Below are positions 25,709 to 39,600 of a stretch of DNA of 64,000 nucleotides, one piece after another. The stretch covers positions 173,435,282 through 173,499,281 of the forward strand of contig JAHLJT010000631.1 in assembly GCA_031308135.1 (NCBI GenBank), written 5' to 3'. Made by a program: the position numbers and the translations under genes. Source of the stretch: Acheta domesticus (lineage: Eukaryota; Arthropoda; Insecta; Orthoptera; Gryllidae). Every line of letters starts with the position of its first letter. Position 1 is the first letter of the stretch. The notes below the pieces were generated by a model. It saw only the letters and a list, made by a program, of their open reading frames with translations, was not told the DNA's origin and ran no database searches.

Positions 25709-26836
25709 TTAACCTGTAACTGCAGATGTGAATTTTTGTTACGCAACTACAGACGTGGAGTCAAATGGGCTCTGCATGCTTCCGCGAGGATTTATGTCTT
25801 ACTAATTTACTCTTTCAAATATTTTTTGTGTAGGTTATACACAAATTACTTTTATAATAATAAAAAATCGTTTTGAAACATTTTGGAATAATAATTATTA
25901 ATTTTTTTTTAATTGCATCTCTGTAGTCAAGAAATTCAGATTAAATACTTAATGCAAATATAATATTAAACAAATTGAACATTATTTTATAAATTTTATT
26001 AATTAATTTACCCTTTACACTTAAGTGCTGCAGGATCATCCTGCTTAGGGTTAGAGGAGGTTAGGACTCCTCTTTCAGCCATTTTTCCGGTTTTTATAAA
26101 TTTTATTAATATTTTATAAATATTTTATAAATACTTTTCACATTTTATTGCTTTTACAATTAATTAATAGTGTTGACGAACATTGTTCCCAGGTGCATGT
26201 TTACAAGAGCAAAAAATAGTATTTGTTTACTTTTATTTTCTTAGGACAAATAGAGCAGTATTTTTTGTAGATAGTTTTTCATCCTCTTTTGCTGCTTCCT
26301 TCTATTCTTTACCTAGTATTTTCTTAATTGAAGTTCTGATGTCTTGTCGAAGAAGTGTGTTAAATAATTCCTTTTCTAATTCTTTGGTAAATAGTTCCTT
26401 AGCTAGACTTCTTATAAAATCCTGCCTTGTTACTGTCATTAGTGCTATATGAGAAATATATCAAAATATTATCAAAGATAGTACTTGAAAAATAAAATAA
26501 AATATACACAATTTATTGTACATGTATATAATTTGCATAACATAAAAAGTATTACATATACGACCGCCTTTGGTAGTGTCAACAAGAAATAGTTTTCTTG
26601 TCACAAGTTCACAGACATGGAGTCAAACTGACTCTGTGATGTGCAAAGCTACTTTAATCAGGAAATAAATCTGATAAACCAATTTGTATAAAATCATCAA
26701 TCCACATATGCAACAATAAAGAGTTAGTTTAAAGGTACTGATGTCCTGGTAGAAATAGCAGAAGCGTCAAAATAATAAAATAAAAATTTAGAAGAGAGCG
26801 GAGTCATTTTGACTCCCACCTATGGTTACAGGTTAA
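25709..26836 (-). mobile_element. internally deleted piggyBac-type transposon
   Basis: Both ends read TTAACCTGTAAC inward (25709-25720 and, inverted, 26825-26836), giving the TTAA target duplication and CCTGTAAC tips of piggyBac elements. Subterminal motifs containing GGAGTCAAA occur near each end in opposite senses. The 1.1-kb interior holds the decayed C-terminus of a transposase on the minus strand, given separately. Confidence 0.75.
26190..26455 (-). pseudogene. piggyBac transposase C-terminal remnant
   Basis: The minus strand reads a helical segment (ELFTKELEKELFNTLLRQD, then IRTSIKKILGKE), a stop codon, and then in another frame KKYCSICPKKIKVNK. The last part matches the start of the Cys-rich zinc-binding tail of piggyBac transposases (YC..CP pattern). 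The catalytic DDD region is absent and there are stops and a frameshift, so it is inactive. Confidence 0.55.
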
Positions 26837-28764
26837 CATGCCTCATACAACATACCCACTGAACATTTGTTTATAGAATTTTTTTGTTTCTTCTTTACAT
26901 ATCATTTTGAAAGAACAATGTTAACTTTGGCACAGCATTTTCATTTAACAACTACAGCATTCCTTTATTGCATGAACAACAACTACATACAAGATAGTTT
27001 ATTAGATCAGCACCAATTACTTTATAATCCAAGAAAATATACAACTGAACAATCCAAGAAGCTATAATAAATTGTTTCTTTCTGTTTGAGAAACCTCATG
27101 AGGTATCTCTAAGATAATATGGTAGATGTTAAAAGAAAAGCGTTAACACACACTGACAGTAATTTGACTCTTTGTTTGTGGAATAATTTTTTTTATTAAA
27201 TTTTGCTGGCTCAAAATTGCCTTTGGTGATTCTACATTACTAATTTCCAATGCATGGGAATTGGAAGAAAACAAAGCTGCTTCCAGCCATGTAAGATGTG
27301 TCTATGGTTTTGTTAAATACCCAGAAAAATCGAAAAACAATGACACAATTTTGATTTTGACTGAGACATCCAAATGTTTTACTGTGTTATTCCATCTATT
27401 CTCATACCATGTTTACCTACTGAATTCTCATAAACATTGGTTACGTCACAACTGACATCATGTGAAAGCAAGGCTCTAAGATGTGACCATGAAATATTTG
27501 CTATTCAACTGTTGCATTATGGAATAGCAACTTTTTGATATTCTTAGTGTGTAAAGAACTGTTTCACTGTGTATACTGTACTACACTCATGTTATTACAG
27601 ATTAATGAAGACTGTTCTTGTTACAATATTTACTTTATTGCAGTGTTGTTTAAGAATATTTTATTTGTTGTTCATGAGGAGTGTGTGTGCTGCATTTTGG
27701 AAAATAATTGTGTGATTTTTGTTTGGCAGCATTTTTGCTGCTGCAGGTCACTTTGGATTTAGTTCTTCTTGTGTTGGTTGCGGTTTTGCTTAAATGAAAA
27801 AGTGTTGATAATCGTTAACCAACACTGTCATTAGATTTTGTTGATGTATGATTTCCAGTATAATTTAGCGTCAATGGAGGCACTTAAAATGCTATGGATG
27901 ATTTTGGATTGACATTCCACCCATATAATTTAAAGAGGGATGATAGGGTACTTTTCTGAATGAAAAGATTTTTAAATTGGATTTGATTGGATTGATTTTT
28001 CATTTTCATTTTTTCTGGACAATTTATGAAAGATGAAATATCTTCCTTGATTCTTTCAATAGCTTCATAAATGTCAACTTATTTTAAGAAAAGATTGGTG
28101 ATGTTAGTGCACAAGGCTATTTCTGAGTGTGATAATTGTGGAAAATCATTTATAAATTTGGAGAATAGTAGAGGAGAAAACTAAAACCCACAGTATTTAT
28201 GCAGAAATTTTGTAGGGAAAAGATTCCACATTGTTAACACATTCTGACAAAGTTCTGCCTGACAAGAAATTTATAATAAATTTTGTAAGTATAACAGTAT
28301 CACTAGTACTCTTAATTTGTAAATTAAACCTCTAACAGATAATTGAAATTAATTTAACTACTTCACCATCAAAGTCAGAAAATATGTCATCTTTAATTTT
28401 TTATAAAGTGAATTGTTATGAAATGACATTAAATTTACAAATTAATATTCTCATTCGCATTACTTGCATCAAAACAATCATCCAAATTTCTAAAAGTGGG
28501 AGAAATTGTTTCATTGCCAATAAAATTGGAGGAAAGAATTAGTTGTCATAAAAGTAAGTGAGTAAGTCTAAGGACATATTTTTAGATAAATCAAGTTGAA
28601 GTTTATTCTGTTAAATTTGTCTTCTCAGTATATTTTTTTTTTTTAAGAGAAAATAATATTTTAACATTGGTACACTTTAATATATAATATTGCTCTTAAG
28701 AAACAAACAGAAATATGGTCCAGAGCTGAATGTTCCCTGTGCATTTTCAAAGATCTGTGACTTA
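26837..28764. other. AT-rich, no gene seen
   Basis: Small cysteine-containing frames only, with no domain match by eye. Confidence 0.4.
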
Positions 28765-30010
28765 TGAGTAAAACTAGTGGTGCTACTCAGCACATACTTT
28801 TTTGCATTATTTCTAACTTTTGCAACTTTTAAAATTAAGAGAGTTCAATGAAAATGAGACTGCTCCATTTTTTGAGCACCCTTTTCTCTATCCATAGAAA
28901 ATATGTAAAGAAAATATTTTTTATGTGTATATATTAGAAAGTCTCTTTGAGAAAATGTTTTTTTATAAATTGCATTAACTTCAAGCAGAAATTACACAAA
29001 AACCATCACTTAAAAAAAAAAATTACACTTGACTCTTCTTAAAGTTCTGTTTTTTGGGCCATATTTCAGTGAAGACAAAAATATCTACTTTCAATATTGC
29101 ACTTTCGTAATGTTATCTTTTGCATTTTTTCAAAACACAGATTTCTGAAAACAGGGTTCTATTTACTGCTCTTTGTTACATGAGGCAGGTAGTACATTAC
29201 TATACAAGGCAAGATATACACAATTTTTGAAAATACTGAGCAGAAAATGTGATCAGCACCACTGTTTTACTGTCCTTTCCTCCATTCATACATATTATTG
29301 AGAAATTTAAAGAAAAAATTACAAGCTGTTTTTGAGAAAATAATAATAAATGTTTAAAAATTGTCTACATTTGATGCAAAATTATGTAAAAACTACTCAT
29401 ATTTTTAAAAAGTTATACATGATCTTATTTCAATATCTGGTTTTAAAGAACAGATTTTTTAAAGAAAATAATATCTTTAACATTGTAATTGTAGGAAGAT
29501 GCCGAACTTTTGCAATTCTCAAAAAGTCAGGAAGCTCAACAAAAACAAGATCTGCACCATTTAAATTATAATCTGCATCCTTTATGTTATCTTAGAACAA
29601 AGTTTAATCCCAAAATTTGGGGCCATTTTTGAGAAAATATTGAAAATATTGTCGAGGCTTCATGTAAAGTACCGCCAAAAATCAAAATATCCCTTTCAAC
29701 TCAATCAAAATCGCAGGACCTTGAATTCATTCAGATGAATGAGGGAAATGAATTTTAGAGAAAATTGTCTGAACAGTTTAAGCATTGACCACAGACAGAC
29801 AAATAGACAGATGGACAGACAGATGGAGAGGCAGACATTTAGCCATCAATCAATTTTTCACTATTAAGGACTCACAAAATATTGATTCTAACTACCCAAT
29901 ATGGTTGAGAAGTAATTTACTACATGTAGGAACAAGATTTATCCAATTTTTCATTTCTAAGAACTGGTAATAAGTTTTTCTAATGAAAATTCACCAATTT
30001 CTGTCAATTT
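28765..30010 (+). repeat. dispersed repeat family R, copy 2, long and diverged
   Basis: Starts AACTAGTGGTGCTACTCAGCAC. It contains a GTAATTGTAGGAAGA block, AAAATCAAAATATCCC and a GACAGACAGATGG-type short tandem stretch at 29785-29835, then ATCAATTTTTCACTATTAAGGAC and TTTTTCTAATGAAAATTC. No open frame. Confidence 0.65.
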
Positions 30011-30269
30011 CCATCCTAATATTTTTGCTATATTATTAACTATTAGGAACATAAGAAATTATAACAAAACATGAATATTATCTTTTTAATTATTTTGCAA
30101 TTATTGATTTTACAGCCTGTAGAATTTGACTCACCTGTAATGTGTTCCTGAACTATAAAGATATGAAAATATATTAATCATGGTTTTGAGATATTTTAAT
30201 ATTTATTTTAAGATATAAACAATTATTGAAATTGCTATGGAAAAATATATTTATATAATATGTGAGTTT

Positions 30270-31640
30270 TTTTACAGTTGACACTGTTTCTCACTTCCCA
30301 ACTTCCGATATTTTCAGTTTACCCAGTCTCCTTCTCATGGATCTCTTGCCTCCATACCACATTCTACATCTTTCTTTCAGCTTCTATGTGGCTTGCTATG
30401 GTTCTTTTGTGTTGTATGTGTCCACAACCACACTTTCTTCGGCCACCTCATGTGAACCATCCTTTGGATGTGTCTATACCAACTCAATCACTTGGTTTCA
30501 ACCACATCTAAGATGGACCCTTCTACATTCATCCTTTGTCATATGTTTTTATTTTGCATATGATCTAATATTTTGATACATGGCAGCTCCTAGCCATTTT
30601 TAAAAGACATTAACCAGGCTCTATTTCTGTTATTTAATTCCCATGTTTCTACACTGAAAGTACAAATGCTTTCTACTATTGTTTTATAGATAATAAGTTT
30701 AAGTCTTTTTTGTAATTTTTGCATGTCAAAGAAGGGAGTCAGATCACTCTTTTTCCTTGTCCTATTTTATTAGAGATGTTGTCAACACTTCTACCATTTG
30801 AGGAAAGAGTTACTCCAAGGTATTTGATTGACTTACATTGTTTGACCTTGTCAGAAACCATGTCAAGATCCCCATATCCTTTATTACCTCCTACCATACA
30901 TCTCATCTTTTGGATGTTAATAGTATGACCCTAGTTTTCGTACGCTTCCTGAGGATTGAGCGACATGTAGTTTGTGTCATCTTCATCACCAGCTATGACT
31001 ACCTGATCATCAGCAAAGTGTAGTGGTAAAGTATATTGCTATTTACAGGTATTCCCATCCCATTACACTTCCTTTTCCACATCTTGGGGGCTTCCTGAAA
31101 ATATATTTTAAATAGTGAGAGTGCTAGTGAACATCCATGTCTTAGACCTTTGTCACGAGGAGGAAGTCTTTTCCCAGTTCTGACTTGTAATTTCCAGTAT
31201 ACAATGCTTTAACATCATCAATGTAGGCTTTAGCAATACCATTTTTCTTCATGGCTGGCTATAACCTATTTAATGGCAATGCATCATATGCTTTCTGTAA
31301 GTCTACAAATATGAAAAGGATAGATCTACCTCTCTCAGCATGTTTCTCCACCAAATTTTTTAATGTAAACATACTGTCAATGCATGATCTCTCTGCCCTG
31401 AAGCCATTGTGTTTCTCAGATTCTGTGAATTGGTTTTCGATTCTCTGTTATATGATACTACCATATAGTGTTGCTATTGAGCACATTACACTCATACCCC
31501 AATAGTTCTGATATTCCTGTCTTCCTCCTTTCATGTAAATAGGAGTAATAAATGCCTTTTCCATTCATTAGGTGGGACATCACCTTGGAGGCATGTATTA
31601 AAAATAATAGCTAATATATCCATCACACATTCAGGTCTAC
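30270..31640 (-). pseudogene. decayed non-LTR retrotransposon reverse transcriptase
   Basis: Read on the minus strand, fragments in shifting frames follow the order of a LINE reverse transcriptase. GFRAERSCIDSMFTLKNLVE and IFVDLQKAYD lie near 31400-31270 (RT motifs 2 and A). KGLRHGCSLALSLFKIY follows near 31140 (motif B), FADDQVVIAGDEDD near 31010 (the catalytic YADD box, here FADD) and KSIKYLGVTLSSNGR near 30810. Stops and indels separate them, so it is inactive. The exact clade is not resolved. Confidence 0.8.
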
Positions 31641-32653
31641 TTTTAGCAGTTCTACATTGATGTAATTTGGCCCAGAAGTTTTCCTGTTTCTGTGAAGAAA
31701 ATAAGAAATTATAGTATATGAAATTGAACTAGCAGCAATATCAAATTCCAGCAGTGAATTCAAAATTTCAATGAACTTTAGTGAAAAACTATTATTGATC
31801 CTGTCAAGAACAAAAATAAATTATAATTTACAAATCAGTAAGGAATAATAATAATCAGTCATTCTTTATAAACAGGGGAGGCTGCAAATGCATTGCATTC
31901 CATTCCTTTCCATTATATTACATTACATTACAGTGTGTTGCATTGCCTGTATTGTATTTCTATTAATAATAAGTCTGATACAGACTTAAGGGAGTAGCCC
32001 TCCTACCACATATCGGGAAAATTATTTGAAGTGCAATGCTAGTCGCTGAACTGCATAGTAATGCCATCTGGTGAGCACACCCTTCTTCAGACCCTAGACT
32101 CCCACCCTTGAAGGCTGCCTGGCTGCAGCCTTCATCCACAGGTAAGCCTGTGCATGACGTCATGCCTCCTCGTTTTACACAGGCCTTATGGCGTAATTAA
32201 GTGGGAGCCTCATGCTTCCCTCTTCCCTGTCAACAGCTTCAAATGTGTTACAGGCAGGTGTTAACAAACTGACAAAGAAAAAGTTTGATATGATTGTTAC
32301 ATAATACAACTCAGAAATCCATTATTACTAAATAATTTTTAAACATATTTTTAAATTTCTTTTGGAAAGCGATTTCTCTAGGAGAGGCTCTGCCTTACAG
32401 CCTTTAACAGCAAGCCACACCTGATAATAATAATAATTTATAATATGAGAGTGAAAAATCCATGAGCAGAGGTGCTTTTAAAGGAGTTTCCACCTATAGT
32501 CCAGTAAAATTTTTCTCCCCCTTTCCCCTGAAGTAAGTGAATCTTACTATTAGTACTCTTTTGTGTTACTTTCATCATTTATGTATCCGGAAAAACTTTC
32601 TTTAAAAAATCCTACCTATTACTGATATAATATATTATATATATAAGAAAGTT

Positions 32654-32689
<36 letters not shown>

Positions 32690-33005
32690 AAAAAAATATG
32701 TCATTCACTTGCATATCTATTATAAGGTTGGTGATGTTGAACAGCCTTGTATAACTTTAGAAGATCATTTTAACTTAACTTTTCAAAAATTTATTATAAT
32801 TTGAATTATTTTATGTTACCTTTCCTCCACCTTTCTTAATTGAATAAGATATCCTTGATCATCTCCCACTAATTGTTTAACAAGGACCAAAGCAAACATA
32901 GCATTGTATGGTGATCAACATTTCCACATCACCAGGGCCATGCAAGCTCTATTTCAAGCGATTCTCCATACAAGGGTGGCGTTTGTGAAAGAGTGGCAAA
33001 AATTT

Positions 33006-33008
<3 letters not shown>
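31641..33008. other. no gene seen
   Basis: Likely continues the old retrotransposon at first. A more GC-balanced patch at 32030-32225 was not classified. Confidence 0.35.
32659..32687. repeat. (AT)n microsatellite
   Basis: Run of alternating TA. Confidence 0.9.

Positions 33009-33063
<55 letters not shown>
33009..33063. repeat. (TA)n microsatellite
   Basis: About 28 TA dinucleotides, followed by TATATAGA variants to about 33083. Confidence 0.95.
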
Positions 33064-33066
<3 letters not shown>

Positions 33067-33553
33067 TATATATAGATATATATAAAAAATACAATTCTGG
33101 ACTTTGCTCCTCTGTTCTTCCTCTTTTCTCATTGAGCACAACACCAACCCACATGTTGCCCTGCTGGCACCTCCATGCCCACTACCAACACTCACCCACT
33201 TTCTCCTTGCTTAATGTTCACTATAGGACACTCAAATAAAAGCTATAAGAATTTTTTAAGATAATTAATTCTACAACAGTATACATTCAATTGTTGTTTT
33301 TTGTTTGTTTTTGTTTTTTTCAAATTATTGTAGCAATGGTAAAAAGAAAATTAAAACTTCATCTTCAAAAATTTACACTTACGTAGTGTGCAAAACAGTT
33401 AAATTTATTATTCTATAAGATTTGAAGAGTGGCATAATGAGATACTTTTCCCACTGACAAAAATTACAAAGAAAAAGTTTATAGAATTTTGTATACATGT
33501 ATTTCTATAGAATATACTTTTCTTCAATTATTGGTTTATATTGTTTATTGAAG

Positions 33554-33653
33554 GCACAGTAGTCTGTATCCTGATATTAAAGCTGCTATTGTGGCTAAAG
33601 AGGGAGAAATCAAAGGATTTATCTCAGAAAAGGGATTTCATCTGACATTTTTA
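33554..33653 (+). other. possible internal exon of an unrecognised gene
   Basis: An AG acceptor at 33552-33553 precedes an open segment reading HSSLYPDIKAAIVAKEGEIK then GFISEKGFHLTFL, followed by a GTAAGG donor at 33654. The amino-acid make-up looks like real protein and is unusual in this AT-rich region. The polypyrimidine tract is weak, and no neighbouring exon was found. It could also be a relic of a retrocopy or transposon. Confidence 0.2.
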
Positions 33654-33659
33654 GTAAGG

Positions 33660-36600
33660 AAATTTTGTATGTGCATTGCAGTAAAGAAAATGGAACCGAA
33701 GGATAACTGTAACCCAAAGGTGATTATAAGTTATATGGTTTTCACTTTTACCTCATCATTTCCTCTTCAGATTGTTTCAGTAGAGTGTGATTTGTTGTGA
33801 GTCACCACTGTACTCAGGTGTTTTACAAGTAGTTGAGTCAAACGTTTTTGAATATCAACGCATATTTAGAATTTTAAACCAATTAATTTTGATTGTGATC
33901 AGCGTTTTAACTATGGGATAACTGTGGATGGAAATCAATAATTCGAAAAATTCCTGCCTTTGCAGTACTGTCTTCCAATTTGATTTTGTCTTGCAATGCA
34001 ACTGGATGTAAATGCTGTCCTTTTATTATTAGTATATCATGATTTTAAATGCTATCTCTGTAAAAAGATTAAAAAATTATTTTAATTTTTTGGAAAAAGT
34101 GCAAAAAATTTTAAGTTGAGATTGTGATGGAAATTTGGGGGAATCACATATGTACATAATCAGCCCTTTTGCATGTTTTAATGTTAGTCCATATACAACT
34201 CTGTAACATAAACTGTACACAGATTTTTTTCCAAAAACCTACTTCAACTTGAGAAGTCTAAGGGCCTTCAACCACTAAGGTGATTGAGGTTCATGAGGGA
34301 CAATCTAAAGAGCAGTTGATAGCAATAATGATTATGTGATGAATAATAATGGAGGAGAAGTAGTGAAATAAAGAGGCAGGGAAAATGGGGAACATCCTCA
34401 AAAAAACAACTGAGCTTGCTTTATTCACCACACATTCTTCATGGATTGACCAGGAATCCCACCTGAGTACCGGTGATAAATTCTTATTTTGGTTGTATTT
34501 TTTTATACAAAGATCAAACATTTTCCAAATTTTCTCAAATATATTACCTTCTTGTTTATTTTATTATGACTATATTCTTTTAATAATTAGATAAATATTG
34601 CTTTTTCATGAACATTTTTATTGTTTTTTTATTGATTTCTTATTTTTCTCCAACTTTTTGTGTATTTTTAAGTGTATACATATCAGTAGTACTACATTTT
34701 ATGACTGAATGAATTATAAAAATATGCTTTAAATAACATCCTTTGAAGATTTCACAATAGAACTAAGTAATTGCTCCAAATTTTCCTGCTATTATTTTTA
34801 TTCATTTATATAAATGAAAATTACAGAAGTACATGTTTGATAGCAAATTCTTTGTAGATGTCTCAACCAATTTTAATGATTTTTGAGACAAGGCAGATCT
34901 TGGTCCTACTTAGAATAAAATCATATCACTTTGATGGTTAATTATCGATGTGTGATTTTTGAGGAGAGAGTACTCAGGTTCCACTTATTTTCACATTATA
35001 TCTCCTCAACAAGTGCTCAATTTAGATTTAATTCAGAAAAAGAAATGTTTGTAAAAGAGGACAGCTTAAAACATGGATATCAAAAAATTATATTTATAAA
35101 CAGTTTTGTCATTACAAGAAAGAGTGTACCCAAGATGATGTTTTCAGCTGGATCTCCCAAACAAGAGCTCAGATTTCAATATAAGTAGCAACAACAAAAA
35201 ATGTGCTCTTTAAAAACAAATGATAATTGAGATCTATTGAAACACTGTTAGCAATAAGCAAATACAATTAAAAAATTGCTGTTTCCTAGAAAAATGAAAA
35301 TAAGTGTGTTGAATTCAACCAAACAAACAAGTATCAAAAATCAAATTATATTGAGCCATGTCTAATTGAAGTACTCTAAACATTATATATGACAACATTT
35401 TCCTGGAAAAGATAAGAGGAAAAAATTTGACTGTGGGGATTAGACTTAAACTGAGAAAGGCTTAAGGTATTACTATCATCACATATGCTTTCTGAAGTTA
35501 TTCAGAACTTAACTGACAAGTATGAATAATAGGTTGCAAAAATTCCATTCAATTTCTCTAACTGAAATTCAAGATATGCTAAGAATTTGTTGTAACATCC
35601 CTTGATTGAAGTATTTTAAGTTCTTTATTTTAACCTTCAGATTGTTAAAAATTTGTAACATTTTTCAATGTAATTCAATAATTTTATGTGATAGCTCTGT
35701 TGTAGAATTGTCTCTATAATTAACATTCAGTTATTGAAATAGATCCTTTAGCATTAATCATTTTTCATAACAAAACACATTTCATTTATATTTAAACAGC
35801 TGAAATAAAAACAACTATTTTTTTAGTAGGTACAATTTGTAACAGTGTTTTTACATAACCATGTTCAAGTGTCGAATGTTTGAAGTAATCCTCCTTTCAT
35901 CTAGTCAGTCATTTCCTTTCATGCCTTTGGCCAGGAGTTTGGTGCTGTTAGACCCTTGAGTTACTAAGACAGTCACCCCACTAGAAATCTGCTATGTCTC
36001 AAACTGCTTACCCTCTTCGGATCCTGTGTGTAGTATACTACACACAACTTTTAATTTTTTTAATATTTGAAGTCATTCAGATATGTTATGTTGCAGGAAA
36101 CACATTAGTTGTAATTTGCATAATAACCACTATCAGGCAATTTTATGAATTTGGTGGGAAGTCTCTGGAACTGTTTAGAACATTACTGTAACAAATTTTC
36201 TAACCATGAGACAGTGGATCTGAAGAGGTTAACCTCTGAGTCTTCATGGAGCATAACTAAGGACTTTGGCTAGCGATGCTTGTGTAGGGACAATAGAGAG
36301 AAATGAGGCCCTCTGCACATAATAATTATTAGCCAATACTAAAAAGTAAAGATTGCATAGATTCATAATTTCAATCTGAAAACTTAAGTAAGACATAGTA
36401 CTTGCAGAATTGGAGAAAAATATGTCTATGTAACCTTTGTACAAAAGTTTGCTTGAAACAAAACTATTTTAATTTGTTTCCAATTCATTTTTCTTTAAAT
36501 GCAGCCTAATTTCTTCTTTGTTGTGGATCTAAATATTTGTAACATCAAAAGGAAGAGATAAAGGGTCACAAATACAAAGGAACTGAATGAGAAAATATTT

Positions 36601-39600
36601 TCCTTTTTTTTATTTTTAATTAGATTTGGTACTGTTTATGGTACTGACAAACAACAGTAAAATAATATTAAAATTTTACATACACATACACATTATTAGT
36701 AACACACAGCACACATCAAAATATATCACACAATCTACTCAACATTGTTTGCTATGTACCTGGCGGTATGCCAAGAGGAACAAGGGAGTAACAGCCATGA
36801 CTATAAGTATTAATTCCAAACAAACTAACAGCCCTTTAAATAAGAGCAAAAATTATTATCCATCAAGACCAGAGGATTTATATTTCATTGTGACTGATGA
36901 ATAGTAAATTAAATAAGCTGTGCTTTATTTACCAATTATAATTTTAAGCATCATGTATTATTATACACTGACATTTTTCTTGTAAAACAACTACGTAACT
37001 GCTGAATCTTTTGAAGCATTTTTTTTAGGCTTTCAAAATATGCAATAGTATAATTTGTTTGAAAAGCATAGTCATGACTTGCGATAAAACCTTTTTTTAC
37101 CAAGTTCATGCTTGTTCGTTAAAAAAGTTCTTTGCAAAGAATTTCTCAATACAAACACTGGAGTCAAAAAATATGCATTTGTATATTGTCTTTGTGGTTG
37201 TGAATGTACCAGAGGAAATTAATGTAGTTGCCTGATTTGCTCTAATATGACAAATGTATGCTCAACTGAAAGGATAATATTAACACACAGTAATTACTGC
37301 CTATTACATATTTGTCTACATTACATATTATGTCTATGCCAGTTTCGTGGTAGGAGGCAACAGACTAATACACAATGTACATTTTTTTCTACATTTTGGA
37401 AAATATTTAGTAACACATTGCTACTTGTGATGGTGTGTTGCTACAACAGACAAGAAACGTCAAGTACATCTCTAGACGTTGAACAAACAATGTGTTAGAT
37501 CACAATGTGGTCAGTGCATATAGAAGGTTGTGTAATCTACAAAAGAAGTTATGACAGCTTATTGCACACATTTATTGATTTAGTTTTGACTCAAGTGTTG
37601 AATTGAATAAATTCTACACTGGTGGCTGATGTCTCCAAGGCATTAAAATAAATCTCTAGTAGGATAAAAAACATCAAATATACAATAAATTACTTTTTTT
37701 TTGTACTGTAGTTGTTTCTATTGACACCATACACTTTCTTACAAAATGGTACAAAGGCAGATATTGAATTTATTCCTTTCAGCACATATGCACATGTATT
37801 TATACACAAATGTATATACACATAAGCAGATATGCAAATAAACAGAAATTATGAAAACACATATGTACAATATCATGCATATGTACATACATGAATACAG
37901 TCCTGTACATGCACCTATATACACCAAATAAATACAAACATATTATTCCAACAGTTAAATAAGTTGTACATATGACTGTACCATAAGAAATGGAAGGCAT
38001 TAAAAAAAAAGTTATCAAATATAATATCTTCATTTGGTAGTGAAAGTCTTATGCAAACTTCATTTTGTGTTTCAACGTTTTAGTTATTGCTGTTACTGTA
38101 GCTACTGCCGTTATTTCTAGATATAACTCATTGACTAATTCACTCTTGTTCGAAAGAACATCATGGAAATGTGAGAAAAAAAACAACTAATTTATACTAC
38201 TTACAATTACATTTCTATTGCAATTAATTATCATGAAGATTAAATTTTGATTTTTTTGTTATTAGTAACGTTCCTACCAAGAAAATTAAGCTTTAAGAGC
38301 CTTGAAAACACCAGTGTTTGTTTCATCACCTTTTTGTTTTTTCCCAGAAACTATGTATAAAAAGAACTGATTTGCTTTCAAATAGAGCTTCTGTTAGAGT
38401 AGGCATAATTTTTGTATCTCTTTTAGCACATTTCATTTACAAGGTACTAAGCATTAAGCAACAGTCATAGTGATATGTCAGTAATCCATTTTGTTCATAA
38501 AACCATTCAGTTAAAAAAAAATTCAGAAAGAGACAAATTTGAAAGTATGCTCAAAGTCATGGTCTGGTGTTGTTCAAAGTCACCATGAATAGGAATAATA
38601 AACATACGTAAAAACATCAAGAGAATTCTATATCATCAGCATCATCATGAAAATAGTTCGGACTTCCAGGAAACTATAATGTGTAGATTTTTAAATTACT
38701 TATGTAAACAATAGTGCATTACAAAAGTATGTGCTAAAAAGTACAAATGCATCATGTTATGAACTGTAACAATTGCCGAAAGGGCTTTTTCATGAACACA
38801 AAATATTTTTAAATATGTAGGATGGTAGTCTAAACATTGAAGAATGAAATAAAATAAAAAAAAAGTTTAATTCTTTCTTTATTGAAACTGAAACATCATT
38901 TGTTACTCCTTTGTATAAACTGACAACAATTCTATGATTCTTGCTTCTTCATATCTAAATAAACATCCTGATATATCTAAATAAACAATTTTAGGAAACA
39001 GGAAGAACATGGAGGCTTTGGACAGCTCCAAGAGCAGTATCTACATCACACACACAGCTTACCAAGGACTAACATAATTATAAAAAACTGTAATAATAAA
39101 AACCGCCAGGGTCTAGTTGCTTTAAACTTTTAGCAACAATATCTACATTAGACAACTGGTTCTTCTCGTAGGTAAAAGTTAAGATAACTACTTTGATAAA
39201 GAGTGTCTTAAACCCTGCATGTCCCCTGTCATATTAAACCAGTAACGTCCAGCGTTCTGTCTCTGAATGCAGAGTTCACAATAGATTTGTTATAAGTATT
39301 CCCAGCCTTATTAAATTTATTTTATTTATTTTTATTTCAGTATTAACAAAACAATGAATCACTAGAACATTTAGTAAGGACAGGGTGGCATGTGATGTGA
39401 TTTGGAAATGTGAGTCACTGCAGCAAACTTCGTAACACACTGGGGCTAGACTAAGTTAGTCATTATATGAAGAAACCATATTTCGGTGGCCAGCACCAAA
39501 TAAAATCAATTGTTAAATTATATAAACAGTAATCCCATATTGGGAACTAATCTAAAATGGTCAACACAAAGTACAATGTTTAACAATGCCAAACACTTAT

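Noticed and set aside
26183..26452. Plus-strand 89-codon frame
   Set aside because: It is the antisense of the decayed piggyBac transposase tail.
30262..31505. Several plus-strand frames of 60-104 codons
   Set aside because: They are antisense to the reverse transcriptase remnant, whose ordered motifs are on the minus strand.
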